Positions 24,683 to 33,431 of a DNA stretch of 64,000 nucleotides are shown piece by piece. Every line of letters begins with the position of its first letter. The first letter of the stretch is position 1. A model generated the notes under the pieces. It ran no database searches and was not told the origin of the DNA. It saw nothing but the letters and a program-made list of their open reading frames with translations. This stretch comes from Mucilaginibacter phenanthrenivorans. Its GTDB lineage: Bacteria; Bacteroidota; Bacteroidia; Sphingobacteriales; Sphingobacteriaceae. The stretch lies in contig NZ_JAHVAP010000006.1 in NCBI RefSeq assembly GCF_024721155.1, positions 310,001 to 374,000 of the forward strand, written 5' to 3'. A program made the translations under genes and the position numbers.

Positions 24683-26824
24683 ATGTGTAAACACTTTTTC
24701 AGGTTACTGATCTGTTTTTCTTTCCTTTTTTTAAGCACCGGTGCAAGCGCTGATGTGATTGTCAGTAATTCTCAAGGCAGAATTATGATCGGCAGGCAAA
24801 TTTCGGTACTGCAAAGCAAACAGGAGCTTGCCTTTAAAGATGTAATAGCGTCGGCAGGGTTTAAAAAATATGATAAAGATGTTCCTAATCTTGGATTTTC
24901 TGCAGTTAGTACCTGGATCAGATTTACTGTAACCAATCAAACCCAAACGCCGGATCTTCTTTTGGATATAGCATACCCTATACTTGATGAAGTGGAACTT
25001 TTTACGCCGGATGCTCAAAATCAGTATAATAGTATTTTGATGGGCGAGATCAGGAATTTCAATGCCCGCAAATACCAACATCCTGATTACATTTTTGATC
25101 TTAATGTTCCTTATAATACCACTAAAACTTATTACCTGCGAATTAAAAGTTCGGAACAATTAATATTACCTATTTCGGTTAATCAAAAAACGGACTTATG
25201 GCAATTTCTAAGTAAGGAAAACCAGCTAACGGGGATCTTTGTCGGAGCGGTGTTAATTATGTTTTTGTATAACCTCTTTATCTTTTTCACAGTTAGGGAT
25301 AAAAGCTATTTATATTATGTTGTTTACGTAGCCTCTGTTGGTTTAACACAAATTGGCATAAAAGGATTTACATTTCAGTATCTATGGGGAAACTTTCCGG
25401 CATTTGAATTAAAGAGTGTAATTCTTTTTGCGTGCTTAGGTGCAATAGCCGCTACGCTGTTTACCAGGTCATTTCTTTTAACGCGGGAAAGAGCGAGAAA
25501 ATTTGACGTAGTTCTTATCATCGTTATTATTCTTCAGGCCATAGCATTTTTAATTACGCTTGCCGGCAAAGTACAGGTTGGGTTCCAGCTCATGCAGATG
25601 TCAACCACCTTATTTGCTTTTAGTATTCTCATAGGATCTGCTATTGTAATGAGAAATGGATATCGGCCGGCAAAGTTTGTGTTCTTTTCATGGTCGGTTT
25701 TACTCATAGGGGCCATCATCTTTGCCCTAAAAGATAACGGCATTTTGCCATATAATACGTTTACCAGCTATTCCATGCAGGGAGCCTCTGTAATAGAAAT
25801 GGCATTGCTATCCTTTGGTTTGGCCGACAGGATAAACATTTTAAAAAGAGAAAAAGCAGCATCGCAAGCAGAAGCCCTGAATATTGCCATGGAAAATGAA
25901 CGCATTATAAGGGAGCAAAATGTGGTATTGGAATTAAAGGTAAATGAACGTACCGTTGAGTTAAGCGAATCAAATCTTGAACTGAATAAAACGCTTGATG
26001 ATTTAAAGCAAACGCAAAGCCAGTTGGTTGAATCTGAAAAAATGGCTTCTCTTGGCCAGTTAACTGCAGGAATAGCGCATGAGATTAATAACCCCATAAA
26101 CTTTGTTACTTCAAACATAAAACCCTTAAACAGGGATATTGAATTAATATTGGAAGCGCTTACCGTTATTGAAAATGTGGGGCTCTCCGATTCTACCACT
26201 GCTGATAAGCAAAAACAAATAAGGGAATACAAAGAAGAATTGGATTTTGATTATCTAACAGTAGAAATCAAGCACCTTATAAAAGGGATTAATGAAGGTG
26301 CCACCCGCACCGCTGAAATTGTTAAAAGCCTGAAAATTTTCTCGCGCCTGGATGAAGACAACCTGAAAAAGACTGATATCAATGAGGGTCTTGACTCAAC
26401 CCTGGTTATAGCAAATAATATGCTAAACAATAAAATAAAAGTTATTAAAAAATATGGAGATCTGCCAAATGTAGAATGCTATGCAGGAAAGTTAAACCAG
26501 GTATTTTTAAATATTATTGCCAATGCAATTTATGCAGTGCATAAAAAATTCGGTGAAAATGAAGGTGGTGAAATAACTGTCCTGACAAGCCATGACGAAA
26601 AAAATGTATTTATAAAATTTAAAGATAACGGGACCGGCATGGATGCTAAAACTCAAAAAAAGATCTTTGAACCATTTTTTACCACCAAAGATGTAGGGGA
26701 AGGCACTGGATTAGGGATGTCAATTGCATACAATACCATTAAAAAACATAATGGCACTATAAGTGTTAATAGTGTGCCGGGAGAAGGAACCGAGTTTGTT
26801 TTACAAATACCCATAAATACATAA
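24683..26824 (+). CDS. 7TMR-DISM sensor histidine kinase
   Basis: A 713-residue receptor kinase. A signal peptide (FRLLICFSFLFLSTGASA) precedes an extracytoplasmic 7TMR-DISMED2 beta-sandwich (about 30-170: WIRFTVTNQT, YPILDEVELFTPD, YYLRIKSSEQLILPISV). Seven membrane helices span about 185-385. A coiled coil (about 395-450) leads to HisKA with H466 in LGQLTAGIAHEINNP. The ATPase has FLNIIANAIYAV, DNGTGM, FEPFFTTK and GTGLGMSIAYNTI. DISMED2 domains are related to carbohydrate-binding modules, so a sugar-like or other extracellular ligand is expected. It is third in the operon with the acyltransferase-like protein and methyltransferase. Downstream receivers at 28130 and 28560 are possible partners. 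Confidence 0.9.
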   Translation: MCKHFFRLLICFSFLFLSTGASADVIVSNSQGRIMIGRQISVLQSKQELAFKDVIASAGFKKYDKDVPNLGFSAVSTWIRFTVTNQTQTPDLLLDIAYPILDEVELFTPDAQNQYNSILMGEIRNFNARKYQHPDYIFDLNVPYNTTKTYYLRIKSSEQLILPISVNQKTDLWQFLSKENQLTGIFVGAVLIMFLYNLFIFFTVRDKSYLYYVVYVASVGLTQIGIKGFTFQYLWGNFPAFELKSVILFACLGAIAATLFTRSFLLTRERARKFDVVLIIVIILQAIAFLITLAGKVQVGFQLMQMSTTLFAFSILIGSAIVMRNGYRPAKFVFFSWSVLLIGAIIFALKDNGILPYNTFTSYSMQGASVIEMALLSFGLADRINILKREKAASQAEALNIAMENERIIREQNVVLELKVNERTVELSESNLELNKTLDDLKQTQSQLVESEKMASLGQLTAGIAHEINNPINFVTSNIKPLNRDIELILEALTVIENVGLSDSTTADKQKQIREYKEELDFDYLTVEIKHLIKGINEGATRTAEIVKSLKIFSRLDEDNLKKTDINEGLDSTLVIANNMLNNKIKVIKKYGDLPNVECYAGKLNQVFLNIIANAIYAVHKKFGENEGGEITVLTSHDEKNVFIKFKDNGTGMDAKTQKKIFEPFFTTKDVGEGTGLGMSIAYNTIKKHNGTISVNSVPGEGTEFVLQIPINT

Positions 26825-26985
26825 ATTTTAAAGGGTTGAATAAAGCACGTATTGTTTTCGTGTAATATGTATTAACACTGTTAAGGTCAGACAACCAGCC
26901 AATTAAGTGACACCGGTCATTTACATTATTGACAGCTATCACTCATTTACCGATACCGATCATTTTTTACCCCCAAATTGTATCT

Positions 26986-26993
26986 TACATTTG
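26986..26993 (+). promoter_or_regulatory. -7 element TACATTTG before the receiver-kinase gene
   Basis: A perfect TAnnTTTG match, 51 bases before the GTG start at 27045. A ten-codon ORF (27006-27038) lies in the leader, in frame with the gene but closed by TGA. An ACCGATA-CC-GATC motif (about 26949-26961) resembles the dyad at 22780. Confidence 0.45.
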
Positions 26994-27044
26994 ATAATAA
27001 ATAAAATGAATGCTTTAGAATTGGGTTACCTAAACTGAGACACT

Positions 27045-28130
27045 GTGGCTGAAAAAATAAAAATTTTATATGTGGATGATGAACCTGAGAACCTGGTAGG
27101 TTTTAAGGCATCATTAAGACTTGATTATCAAATCTTCACCGCAGTAAATATACCCGAAGCCATACGTTACCTGGATAAAGATCCTGAAATAAGGGTGATT
27201 TTTTGTGACCAGCGAATGCCGGGCAAAACAGGGGTTGATTTTTTTGAAGAAATCCGGATTACCCACCCTCTTCCCGTACGGATCATGCTCACAGCTTACA
27301 CGGATGTTGATTCGATAATTGACGCTATTAATAAAGGGCACATATTCAGGTATGTAAGAAAGCCGTGGATAGAAGCCGATATCATCTGGGCTATTGACGA
27401 GGCCAATAAGTTTTACATGGCCAATTCAATGCTTGCAATTAAAAACGATGAGTTGCAAAAAGCATATAATGAACTAAATAAGTTTGCCTATAGCGTTAGC
27501 CACGATATCAGGGGCCCATTGTCGGGGATTTTGGGGGCCATTAATCTTGCAAGGGATGTAGACGATGTTGATGAGATGAAAGAGATGCTGTTTTTAATGG
27601 AAAAATCGGTGACAAAACTGAATACCTATGTTTTAAGCATGCATGACTATTATAGCTTGCAAAGAGGAGAGTTAAAGATAACAGAAATTGATTTTAATAA
27701 CATTATGGATGAACTAAAAGCCATATATTCTGTAAACTCAAAAATAAATCATGTTACGTTTAAAGTGAATGTTAAGCAGGACGAAGTTTTTTTCAGCGAT
27801 AAAGCTCCATTAAGGCTTATTTTAAATAATCTTTTATCAAATGCGTTTAAATACCAGGATAAAAGCAGTAAAAATAAATCTGTTGAGGTAGACATTGAGA
27901 TAAAGAAAAGCGAGGCGGTAATTTATATAAGAGATACCGGGATAGGCATTTTAGCAAGTCACCTTGGAGAAATATTTAACCTTTTCTTCCGCTCAAATTC
28001 GCTCGAAGTAGGGTCTGGTTTTGGGTTATACAATGTAAAAAGTGCATTAGTAAAATTAAATGGTCATATTGAAGTCGACTCTGTTTTGCACCAGGGAACA
28101 ACTTTTAAAGTAACAATCCCCTCCACGTGA
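27045..28130 (+). CDS. Receiver-histidine kinase hybrid (N-terminal receiver)
   Basis: A 361-residue cytosolic protein. Receiver domain 1-120: ILYVDDEPEN (D11, D12), phosphoacceptor D55 in VIFCDQRMPG, and K106 in FRYVRKPW. A short coiled coil follows, then HisKA with H153 (SVSHDIRGPLSG) and a HATPase (N266 in ILNNLLSNAFKY, RDTGIGI, NLFFRSN, GSGFGLYNVKSAL). An N-terminal receiver on a soluble kinase suggests a relay step that takes phosphate or is switched by it. The start is GTG 27045; an ATG at 27006 is in frame but is cut off by a TGA at 27036-27038. The next receiver gene overlaps its stop by one base. Confidence 0.87.
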   Translation: MAEKIKILYVDDEPENLVGFKASLRLDYQIFTAVNIPEAIRYLDKDPEIRVIFCDQRMPGKTGVDFFEEIRITHPLPVRIMLTAYTDVDSIIDAINKGHIFRYVRKPWIEADIIWAIDEANKFYMANSMLAIKNDELQKAYNELNKFAYSVSHDIRGPLSGILGAINLARDVDDVDEMKEMLFLMEKSVTKLNTYVLSMHDYYSLQRGELKITEIDFNNIMDELKAIYSVNSKINHVTFKVNVKQDEVFFSDKAPLRLILNNLLSNAFKYQDKSSKNKSVEVDIEIKKSEAVIYIRDTGIGILASHLGEIFNLFFRSNSLEVGSGFGLYNVKSALVKLNGHIEVDSVLHQGTTFKVTIPST

Positions 28131-28555
28131 TGAAAGCAGAATTTTCTTTTATAATTATTGATGATAGTGAGCTTGATTGCTTTGTTACAAAAAAGTTTTT
28201 GGAGCGTACCAACAAAAACTTCGTTATTGAGATTTTTAATAATGCAGAACATGCGCTGGATACAATCGGTAAAAACCATAGTTTGGAGGGAGATCTGCCC
28301 ACTATAATTTTACTTGATTTGCAAATGCCGCGGATGAATGGTTTTAAGTTTGTCGAAGAGTTTGAAAAACTTTCGCCTGAAATTCAAAAGAATTATATAA
28401 TTATTATATTAACTGTATTATCACCCTCAAGAGACCCAAAAGATTTATACGGAATTTTCACCTATAGAAAAATAAACAGCATCGTGGAAAAACCCCTCAC
28501 AAAAGATAAACTAAACTCGCTACTCAACGAAGTGAGGATGGGGAGCATTAAATAA
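28130..28555 (+). CDS. Response-regulator receiver protein
   Basis: A 141-residue single receiver. The pocket is IIIDDSE, the phosphoacceptor is D63 in ILLDLQMPRMNG, and a conserved Lys lies in IVEKPLTKD. It is of the Rcp1/slr-type stand-alone class. The ATG at 28130 shares its first base with the TGA of the upstream hybrid kinase, so coupling is tight and the two are probably functional partners. A GTG one codon earlier is an alternative start. It converges on another receiver gene at 28560, with 4 bases between stops. Confidence 0.88.
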   Translation: MKAEFSFIIIDDSELDCFVTKKFLERTNKNFVIEIFNNAEHALDTIGKNHSLEGDLPTIILLDLQMPRMNGFKFVEEFEKLSPEIQKNYIIIILTVLSPSRDPKDLYGIFTYRKINSIVEKPLTKDKLNSLLNEVRMGSIK

Positions 28556-28559
28556 AGGC

Positions 28560-29039
28560 CTAAGAAAGCAGCTTTTGTCGAAGTAAAAACTCTAACTGAT
28601 CATTAGATACTTCCAGTTTTTTATTTGTTTCTTTTAACTCGGCTCTTTCAAGATATTTTGCATATGCCGCTTGTATAGTTAGATCCAATTCTTCTTCATT
28701 CCATGGCTTGGAGAGGTAATGAAAAATTTTTCCCTTATTAACTGCATCTACCACAGCCTCCATATCGGCGTAACCCGTTAAGAGGAGCCGCATCGGGTCT
28801 GGGTACTTTTCTAATACTTTCTCTAAAAATTCAACGCCTGTCATTTCCGGCATCCGCTGATCAGTAATAATAATGTGGACCAAACTTTTTCCCAAAATCT
28901 CTAAAGCCGCGTCGCCGCTCAGCGCAGTAAGTACATTATATTTTATCCTGAAAGTAGCCTTGAAAGAAAATAAATTATTTTCTTCATCATCTACATAAAG
29001 TATAGTTATTTTATCAGCCGGCATATTATTAAACTGCAA
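28560..29039 (-). CDS. Response-regulator receiver with C-terminal coiled coil
   Basis: A 159-residue protein. The receiver is closely similar to that of the hybrid kinase at 27045 (ILYVDDE, D60 in IIITDQRMPEMTGVEF, a FHYLSKPW Lys, and an INKG/VNKG-type segment). It continues into a coiled coil (AELKETNKKLEVSNDQLEFLLRQKL) but has no kinase or effector domain. It therefore looks like the front half of the neighbouring hybrid protein, perhaps from duplication and loss. It is read against the island's direction, converging on the receiver at 28130. Role: probably a relay or adaptor receiver. Confidence 0.85.
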   Translation of the reverse strand: MQFNNMPADKITILYVDDEENNLFSFKATFRIKYNVLTALSGDAALEILGKSLVHIIITDQRMPEMTGVEFLEKVLEKYPDPMRLLLTGYADMEAVVDAVNKGKIFHYLSKPWNEEELDLTIQAAYAKYLERAELKETNKKLEVSNDQLEFLLRQKLLS

Positions 29040-29103
29040 TACATCCTGTACACTAAGTTATAAAAAATAAGCCTATTCCATTTATTTATTTGAACATATT
29101 TGC

Positions 29104-32100
29104 TTACTCCCCATTATCCTCCGTCTCCTTTATCTCATCATCCTTTTTCGCTTTGCCCAGCCTGATCTTCGGATTTGCCTGTGTACCCGTGATGGTCATC
29201 GGGATACCGAAAATACCGAACGGTGGCAGCCCTAACCGGAACTGCAAATTCAGTACATTATCAAAGCTTACCTGCCCCGAAAACTTTAACCTAAAGCCGG
29301 CCATGCGCATTTTGGTTTGCTTTATGGTGATGATGTTATTGGCGATGGTAGTTTCAATATTCACCTTGGATACATCGCCGCTGTCAATTTTATGGTCAGT
29401 CTTACTGCCTACTGCGCCGAAAAGATGGAACCCATGCACTGATACCTTTTTAACCGAAAGCACACCACCACCCTTTAAGGAAGGATAAACCGGGTACATA
29501 TTGCTGTTCAACCTGCCGCTCAATTGGTAATCAAGCGATACCAACCCCTCCGCACTTTTGGCCGATGAGGCCATATCATGGAATAGCTTAATTTCGTTAT
29601 AGGCTCTTTTTATATCAAACTCCTTCGCGCTGATGTGGTAGTCAAACGTGGCCTTTTTCGTGCTTTGGCTGCTGTAGGTTGCATCCATGATTACGGGCGC
29701 GCCAATTATAGTAAAGCCCGTTTGTTTCAAAACGATGTTGCCGTTTGTAATGGCCATCTGGCCTTTTGCATCAGTTAATTCAAGTCCGTTATATTTTACC
29801 TTCTTCACATCGGCAGTAAGGTTCAGATCAAGTATTTTAGGCACCATGATCACCCCGGTTGAAGCTGAGCCCGGGTGACCGCTTTGGGTTGGAGAGGAGC
29901 TGGCAAAAGCCATAAAATCATCCGCTACAATGTTCGGGCTACCGAAATTTAGATCGCCTTTGAGCGTAGCGCCCGGCTTGGTTGCATACTCAATTACGTT
30001 TGACAATGCGCCGTTTAACGTGATTATTGATTTGCCGTAAGTTGCGGTAAATGCGTCGAAGTTCATCTTATCCTGCTTAAAGCTAAACGTACCGTTCTTA
30101 ATCAGGAATGGCTTCGGGAAAAGGTCAGATGTAACCGCAAGCTCCTTTACCTGCATACTGCCGGAGTTATTCAGTTTTGCGTAATTACCTGCTGCGGCAT
30201 CGCTTTGCTTGCCTTTTAATGCGAGTTTGGTTTTTATCTGCCCTTTTACATTGTAGCCTTTAACTGCAAATACCTGGTAAATTTTACCTATGTCAAGCGT
30301 GCCTTGCGATGCAATGTTGTACTCGATGTTATTGAAATTCTTCAGGTCGGCCCTAAAGGTAAAGGGCTTGCCCTCAAACACAAACGAAACAGGCTTGATG
30401 CTAACCTTCATTCCTGCCAGTGAACCATTGTTATTTACAATATTGGTATTTACCTGGATGTTTTGAATAGGATGCGGATAATACTTTGTCTGGATTACCC
30501 CGTCTTTAAGCTGAACGTTAATTTTTGTAGTTGGAAAGATCTTTTTCGCGGGCAGGTATTTGCCTTTGGTTTGCAGATCAGCATTCAGGTTTCCGGCAAG
30601 GGATACGCCCAAACTGTCTATCGGGTAAACCTTTTTGATGTCAGCCATATTGAACTTTGCCTTTAAATCGGCATCCATCGGAAAACCCGGTTCGGCATTC
30701 ATTTTAAAGTGTCCCTTTATAAAATTTTCAAGCACGTTGGCGTTCAAATTATCTATTGAGAAACTGGTATGCTGGTAATTATTATCCGGGCAAACCACGC
30801 TCATGTCAAAGCTGATATTTTTTACAGCTTCGGGCACGCTTGCGTATTTAATATAGCCGTTCCTGAATGTAGACTGTACATTGAATTTTGGAATACTCGT
30901 AATAACGGTGTCCGCCTTATGTTTTTTTATGCGATGGATGACAGTTGCATATTTTCCCTGGGCTAATAAGTGCAAAGTATACTGTCCCTTCAGGCTTACG
31001 GGCATTTTGCCAAACGCCGTATTCCATTTTTCCAGGTCCATTTCTGTATTCAGTTTGGCGTAAACAATTGGAGCTTTTGTCCCTTTAACTTTTACTACCG
31101 AATTCAAATAATCCCTGCCCATATTAAAATGCAGTGAATCAAGATTCACCTTCAAGCTATCCGGATCGAGACCGGGCAGTTGGGTATCAAAATCAACATA
31201 TAAATTACTGATGGGAGTTGGCGTTTTTGGGCTATTGATATAACCATTACGAACTTTGATATTCAGGCTCAGATCGGGCAGTGTGCTGTCTGCAGCATTG
31301 TATAAACCGGCCAGGCGGAACTTGATATTTCCGGTGCCCTTTATTTCTGTTTTATCAAGCCCTTTCAAATAGGCAGGCGGCAAAGCATTTATGACGTCAC
31401 GAAGTTGGCTATCCTTTGAATTGATGTTAAAATCCATGCTGTAACCCTTCTTCAGGAAAGCAAATTTTCCGATGAAATTAACAGGCAGGGTATTTAACAG
31501 CAGGTCGTTTTTCTGGAAGACAAATGCCAGCGATTTGGTATTTATCTGCGTTATCAGATCAGCATTCAGCTTTTTCGATAGCACGTAAGGAACATCGTTA
31601 TAATAAAAATCAACCGACTGCATTTCGGTGTGGGTGTGGAGGTCAAATACGTCCTTTGTCAAATCACCCTGGCCGGTATAATTTACACCGCGGGCAACAA
31701 ACTTCACTGGTATCGACGGATCATTATAAACAAACCTGCTGTTTTCAATCAGGATCTGGTCTATCCCCAGCGATGCACTGCTCGTATCTGCAGCTCCCGC
31801 GCCTTTGTTGGCAGCAGATTTATAAACGTTATAGTTTACATGCCCTGCAGTGTCCGATTGGATATTGATAAAGGCATTGCTCAAAAAGATCTTGTTGATG
31901 GTAAGCTTTTTCTCAAACAATGTACTCAAATCAATCCCGAACGAAACTTCCTTGGCTGCCACCAGCGTGTCTTTTTGAAAGGGGGCGCTGCCTTTTAAGT
32001 CCAGGTCGTACAGGGTTAGCGTAAGATTTGGGAAGTGCTTAAAGAACGATAATCCTGTTTTAGAAAACTCCAACTGGCCATTTATACTCCCGTTAGCCCA

Positions 32101-32253
32101 CTGTTTTATTTTATTACTAACTGTTTGAGGGAATAAAATGGGCAGCGCGAATAAAAGTATCAGCAGCGTACCGATGGTTATACCGGTTATTTTTAGGGTT
32201 TTAATAATGGTTTTCCTGATGGATATACTCATAGACTTAATTGTGAGCGGCAA
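29104..32253 (-). CDS. AsmA-family membrane-anchored protein
   Basis: A 1049-residue protein with an N-terminal membrane helix (IIKTLKITGITIGTLLILLFALPILF, residues 15-40) and a long repetitive beta-strand body. N-terminal AsmA features are FSKTGLSFFKHFPNLTLTLYDLDLKG and FGIDLSTLFEKKLTINKIFL. The AsmA C-terminal region lies near 790-1040 (LDLNLTADVKKVKYNGLELTDAKG, GGVLSVKKVSVHGFHLFGAVG). AsmA-like proteins bridge the periplasm and are implicated in lipid transport to the outer membrane. It ends in a charged tail. It is a single gene between the receiver and GIN genes, on the same strand as the latter. Confidence 0.87.
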   Translation of the reverse strand: MPLTIKSMSISIRKTIIKTLKITGITIGTLLILLFALPILFPQTVSNKIKQWANGSINGQLEFSKTGLSFFKHFPNLTLTLYDLDLKGSAPFQKDTLVAAKEVSFGIDLSTLFEKKLTINKIFLSNAFINIQSDTAGHVNYNVYKSAANKGAGAADTSSASLGIDQILIENSRFVYNDPSIPVKFVARGVNYTGQGDLTKDVFDLHTHTEMQSVDFYYNDVPYVLSKKLNADLITQINTKSLAFVFQKNDLLLNTLPVNFIGKFAFLKKGYSMDFNINSKDSQLRDVINALPPAYLKGLDKTEIKGTGNIKFRLAGLYNAADSTLPDLSLNIKVRNGYINSPKTPTPISNLYVDFDTQLPGLDPDSLKVNLDSLHFNMGRDYLNSVVKVKGTKAPIVYAKLNTEMDLEKWNTAFGKMPVSLKGQYTLHLLAQGKYATVIHRIKKHKADTVITSIPKFNVQSTFRNGYIKYASVPEAVKNISFDMSVVCPDNNYQHTSFSIDNLNANVLENFIKGHFKMNAEPGFPMDADLKAKFNMADIKKVYPIDSLGVSLAGNLNADLQTKGKYLPAKKIFPTTKINVQLKDGVIQTKYYPHPIQNIQVNTNIVNNNGSLAGMKVSIKPVSFVFEGKPFTFRADLKNFNNIEYNIASQGTLDIGKIYQVFAVKGYNVKGQIKTKLALKGKQSDAAAGNYAKLNNSGSMQVKELAVTSDLFPKPFLIKNGTFSFKQDKMNFDAFTATYGKSIITLNGALSNVIEYATKPGATLKGDLNFGSPNIVADDFMAFASSSPTQSGHPGSASTGVIMVPKILDLNLTADVKKVKYNGLELTDAKGQMAITNGNIVLKQTGFTIIGAPVIMDATYSSQSTKKATFDYHISAKEFDIKRAYNEIKLFHDMASSAKSAEGLVSLDYQLSGRLNSNMYPVYPSLKGGGVLSVKKVSVHGFHLFGAVGSKTDHKIDSGDVSKVNIETTIANNIITIKQTKMRMAGFRLKFSGQVSFDNVLNLQFRLGLPPFGIFGIPMTITGTQANPKIRLGKAKKDDEIKETEDNGE

Positions 32254-32401
32254 AAAAGGTTAGCGAAATCTTTATGTTTAAGATTAAACACAGCTAAAAT
32301 AACGATTTGAAAGGTAACCCGGCAAAAAGCGTCAATATTTAACATTCGGTTAACCCGTGAAACAATTATAGTTTCATTTTTTAATCAGGCTGAAAAACCG
32401 G

Positions 32402-32443
32402 CATAAAAGCAAGCGACCTCATTGATTAACTCAAGAGGCCGCT
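32402..32443 (-). terminator. Terminator of the GIN-domain gene
   Basis: On the minus strand AGCGGCCTC (32443-32435), a 14-base loop, GAGGTCGCT (32420-32412) with one G-U pair, then TGCTTTTAT. It starts 34 bases after the stop at 32477. Confidence 0.55.
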
Positions 32444-32476
32444 CCTTCAGGTAATGATATATATAGGGGCTAGGAA

Positions 32477-33085
32477 TTAAATAACAGCAAACACATCGGC
32501 ATGGTTAAATTCCGGCCTGTGCATTTTTTCGGATTTAACAAGGTGCTCTGCCTTTAAATTATCGATATTAACATATGCTGCGCGGCTGTATTTTAGTTCC
32601 CCTTCGTTAACGTTGCCCATAAGCTCGGCTTTCGTATTGTCATTTAAGGTAACGCTGGCGGTAAAGGCATCCATATTTAACTTAGCCGATGCGGTGTTGT
32701 ATAATTTAACGTCAAGTTCGATAGCTGAGAACTTTCCGAATGATCTTACATCGGCATTATCATAAACGCTCAATTTTTGAAGCTGGGCTACGGTAACCCA
32801 CACTTTTAATTTTTGTGTGGTGTATGATGTTATACGCAATACGCCGTTCTCGTCCTGCACCAATGCATTGTCTGAATAGTATTTGTTATAAACCTTTACC
32901 CGGTCGGCATCGCCGCTTGATAAATAAAGTTCAACATTTCCGTGAATTTCTATTTCAGTGATATTATTTACATTGGTTAATACAGTACTTTCTTCAGTAT
33001 TGTTACCAGTTGCTGCAAAAGTTGATTTACTGAAACCAAATGTGGTTGCGATAGCGATAGCGATGGTTAAAAGTGATGTTTTCAT
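32477..33085 (-). CDS. GIN-domain (DUF2807) exported protein
   Basis: A 202-residue protein with a signal peptide (MKTSLLTIAIAIATTFGFS, then KSTFAA) and a right-handed beta-helix-like DUF2807/GIN domain: ITEIEIHGNVELYLSSGD, LRITSYTTQKLKVWVTVAQLQKL (about 91-113), DNADVRSFG and LDVKLYNTASAKLN. The domain is frequent in Bacteroidota surface or periplasmic proteins and its ligand is unknown. It is divergent from the hexosaminidase gene across a 346-base spacer and is followed by a good terminator. Confidence 0.88.
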   Translation of the reverse strand: MKTSLLTIAIAIATTFGFSKSTFAATGNNTEESTVLTNVNNITEIEIHGNVELYLSSGDADRVKVYNKYYSDNALVQDENGVLRITSYTTQKLKVWVTVAQLQKLSVYDNADVRSFGKFSAIELDVKLYNTASAKLNMDAFTASVTLNDNTKAELMGNVNEGELKYSRAAYVNIDNLKAEHLVKSEKMHRPEFNHADVFAVI

Positions 33086-33340
33086 TGTCGTAATATTTTA
33101 ATGGTTGATTTTGTGTTTGTTGTTTTCAATGTTCAAAGCAACAACCTTTTTGCCGCGTGTAAAAACGAAATAGACCCCGGAACGCGAGTTATAGACAAAC
33201 CATAAACCACAGTCGACAAAATCTATTTTGTTGATTTACAGCGGATTTATTTCGATTTATCGGTTAAAATTCGCGACTTATCGGCGCTAAACCGCCCTAC
33301 ATCGACTATAAGTAGCTATTTCCATCTGTTAAGCATCTTA

Positions 33341-33376
33341 TCAATAACTTCTTAAAATATTTTAAAAAGTTATTGA
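33341..33376. promoter_or_regulatory. 36-base inverted repeat with conserved core, upstream of GH20 gene
   Basis: Two 18-base arms with one mismatch and no loop. The inner 26 bases (33346-33371; AACTTCTTAAA...TTTAAAAAGTT) recur at 55406-55431 with a single base difference. In both places the core ends exactly 61 bases before the start codon. Confidence 0.55.
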
Positions 33377-33400
33377 TTTTTCATAAATAGTTTATATTTA
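33373..33400 (+). promoter_or_regulatory. Predicted promoter of the hexosaminidase gene
   Basis: TTG (33373-33375), 17 bases, TATATTTA (33393-33400), a one-mismatch -7 box 31 bases before the ATG. The -33 element overlaps the end of the inverted repeat, so a protein bound to the repeat would affect initiation. Confidence 0.45.
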
Positions 33401-33431
33401 CTACCTCATTAACAACCTGATAATTTATCCT

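Larger units (their letters stand above)
33086..33431. other. 346-base divergent spacer with a large inverted repeat
   Basis: No gene is seen. The hexosaminidase side holds the 36-base inverted repeat (33341-33376) and a promoter at 33373-33400. The central part (33150-33310) is rich in TCGAC/TCG words but shows no clear dyad. No clear -7 box is visible for the GIN gene. Confidence 0.4.

Noticed and set aside
32339..32355. TTAACA-N5-TTAACC near the AsmA gene as a second phosphate box
   Set aside because: It is on the plus strand with no downstream gene in that direction, has a mismatch, and no -7 box in register.
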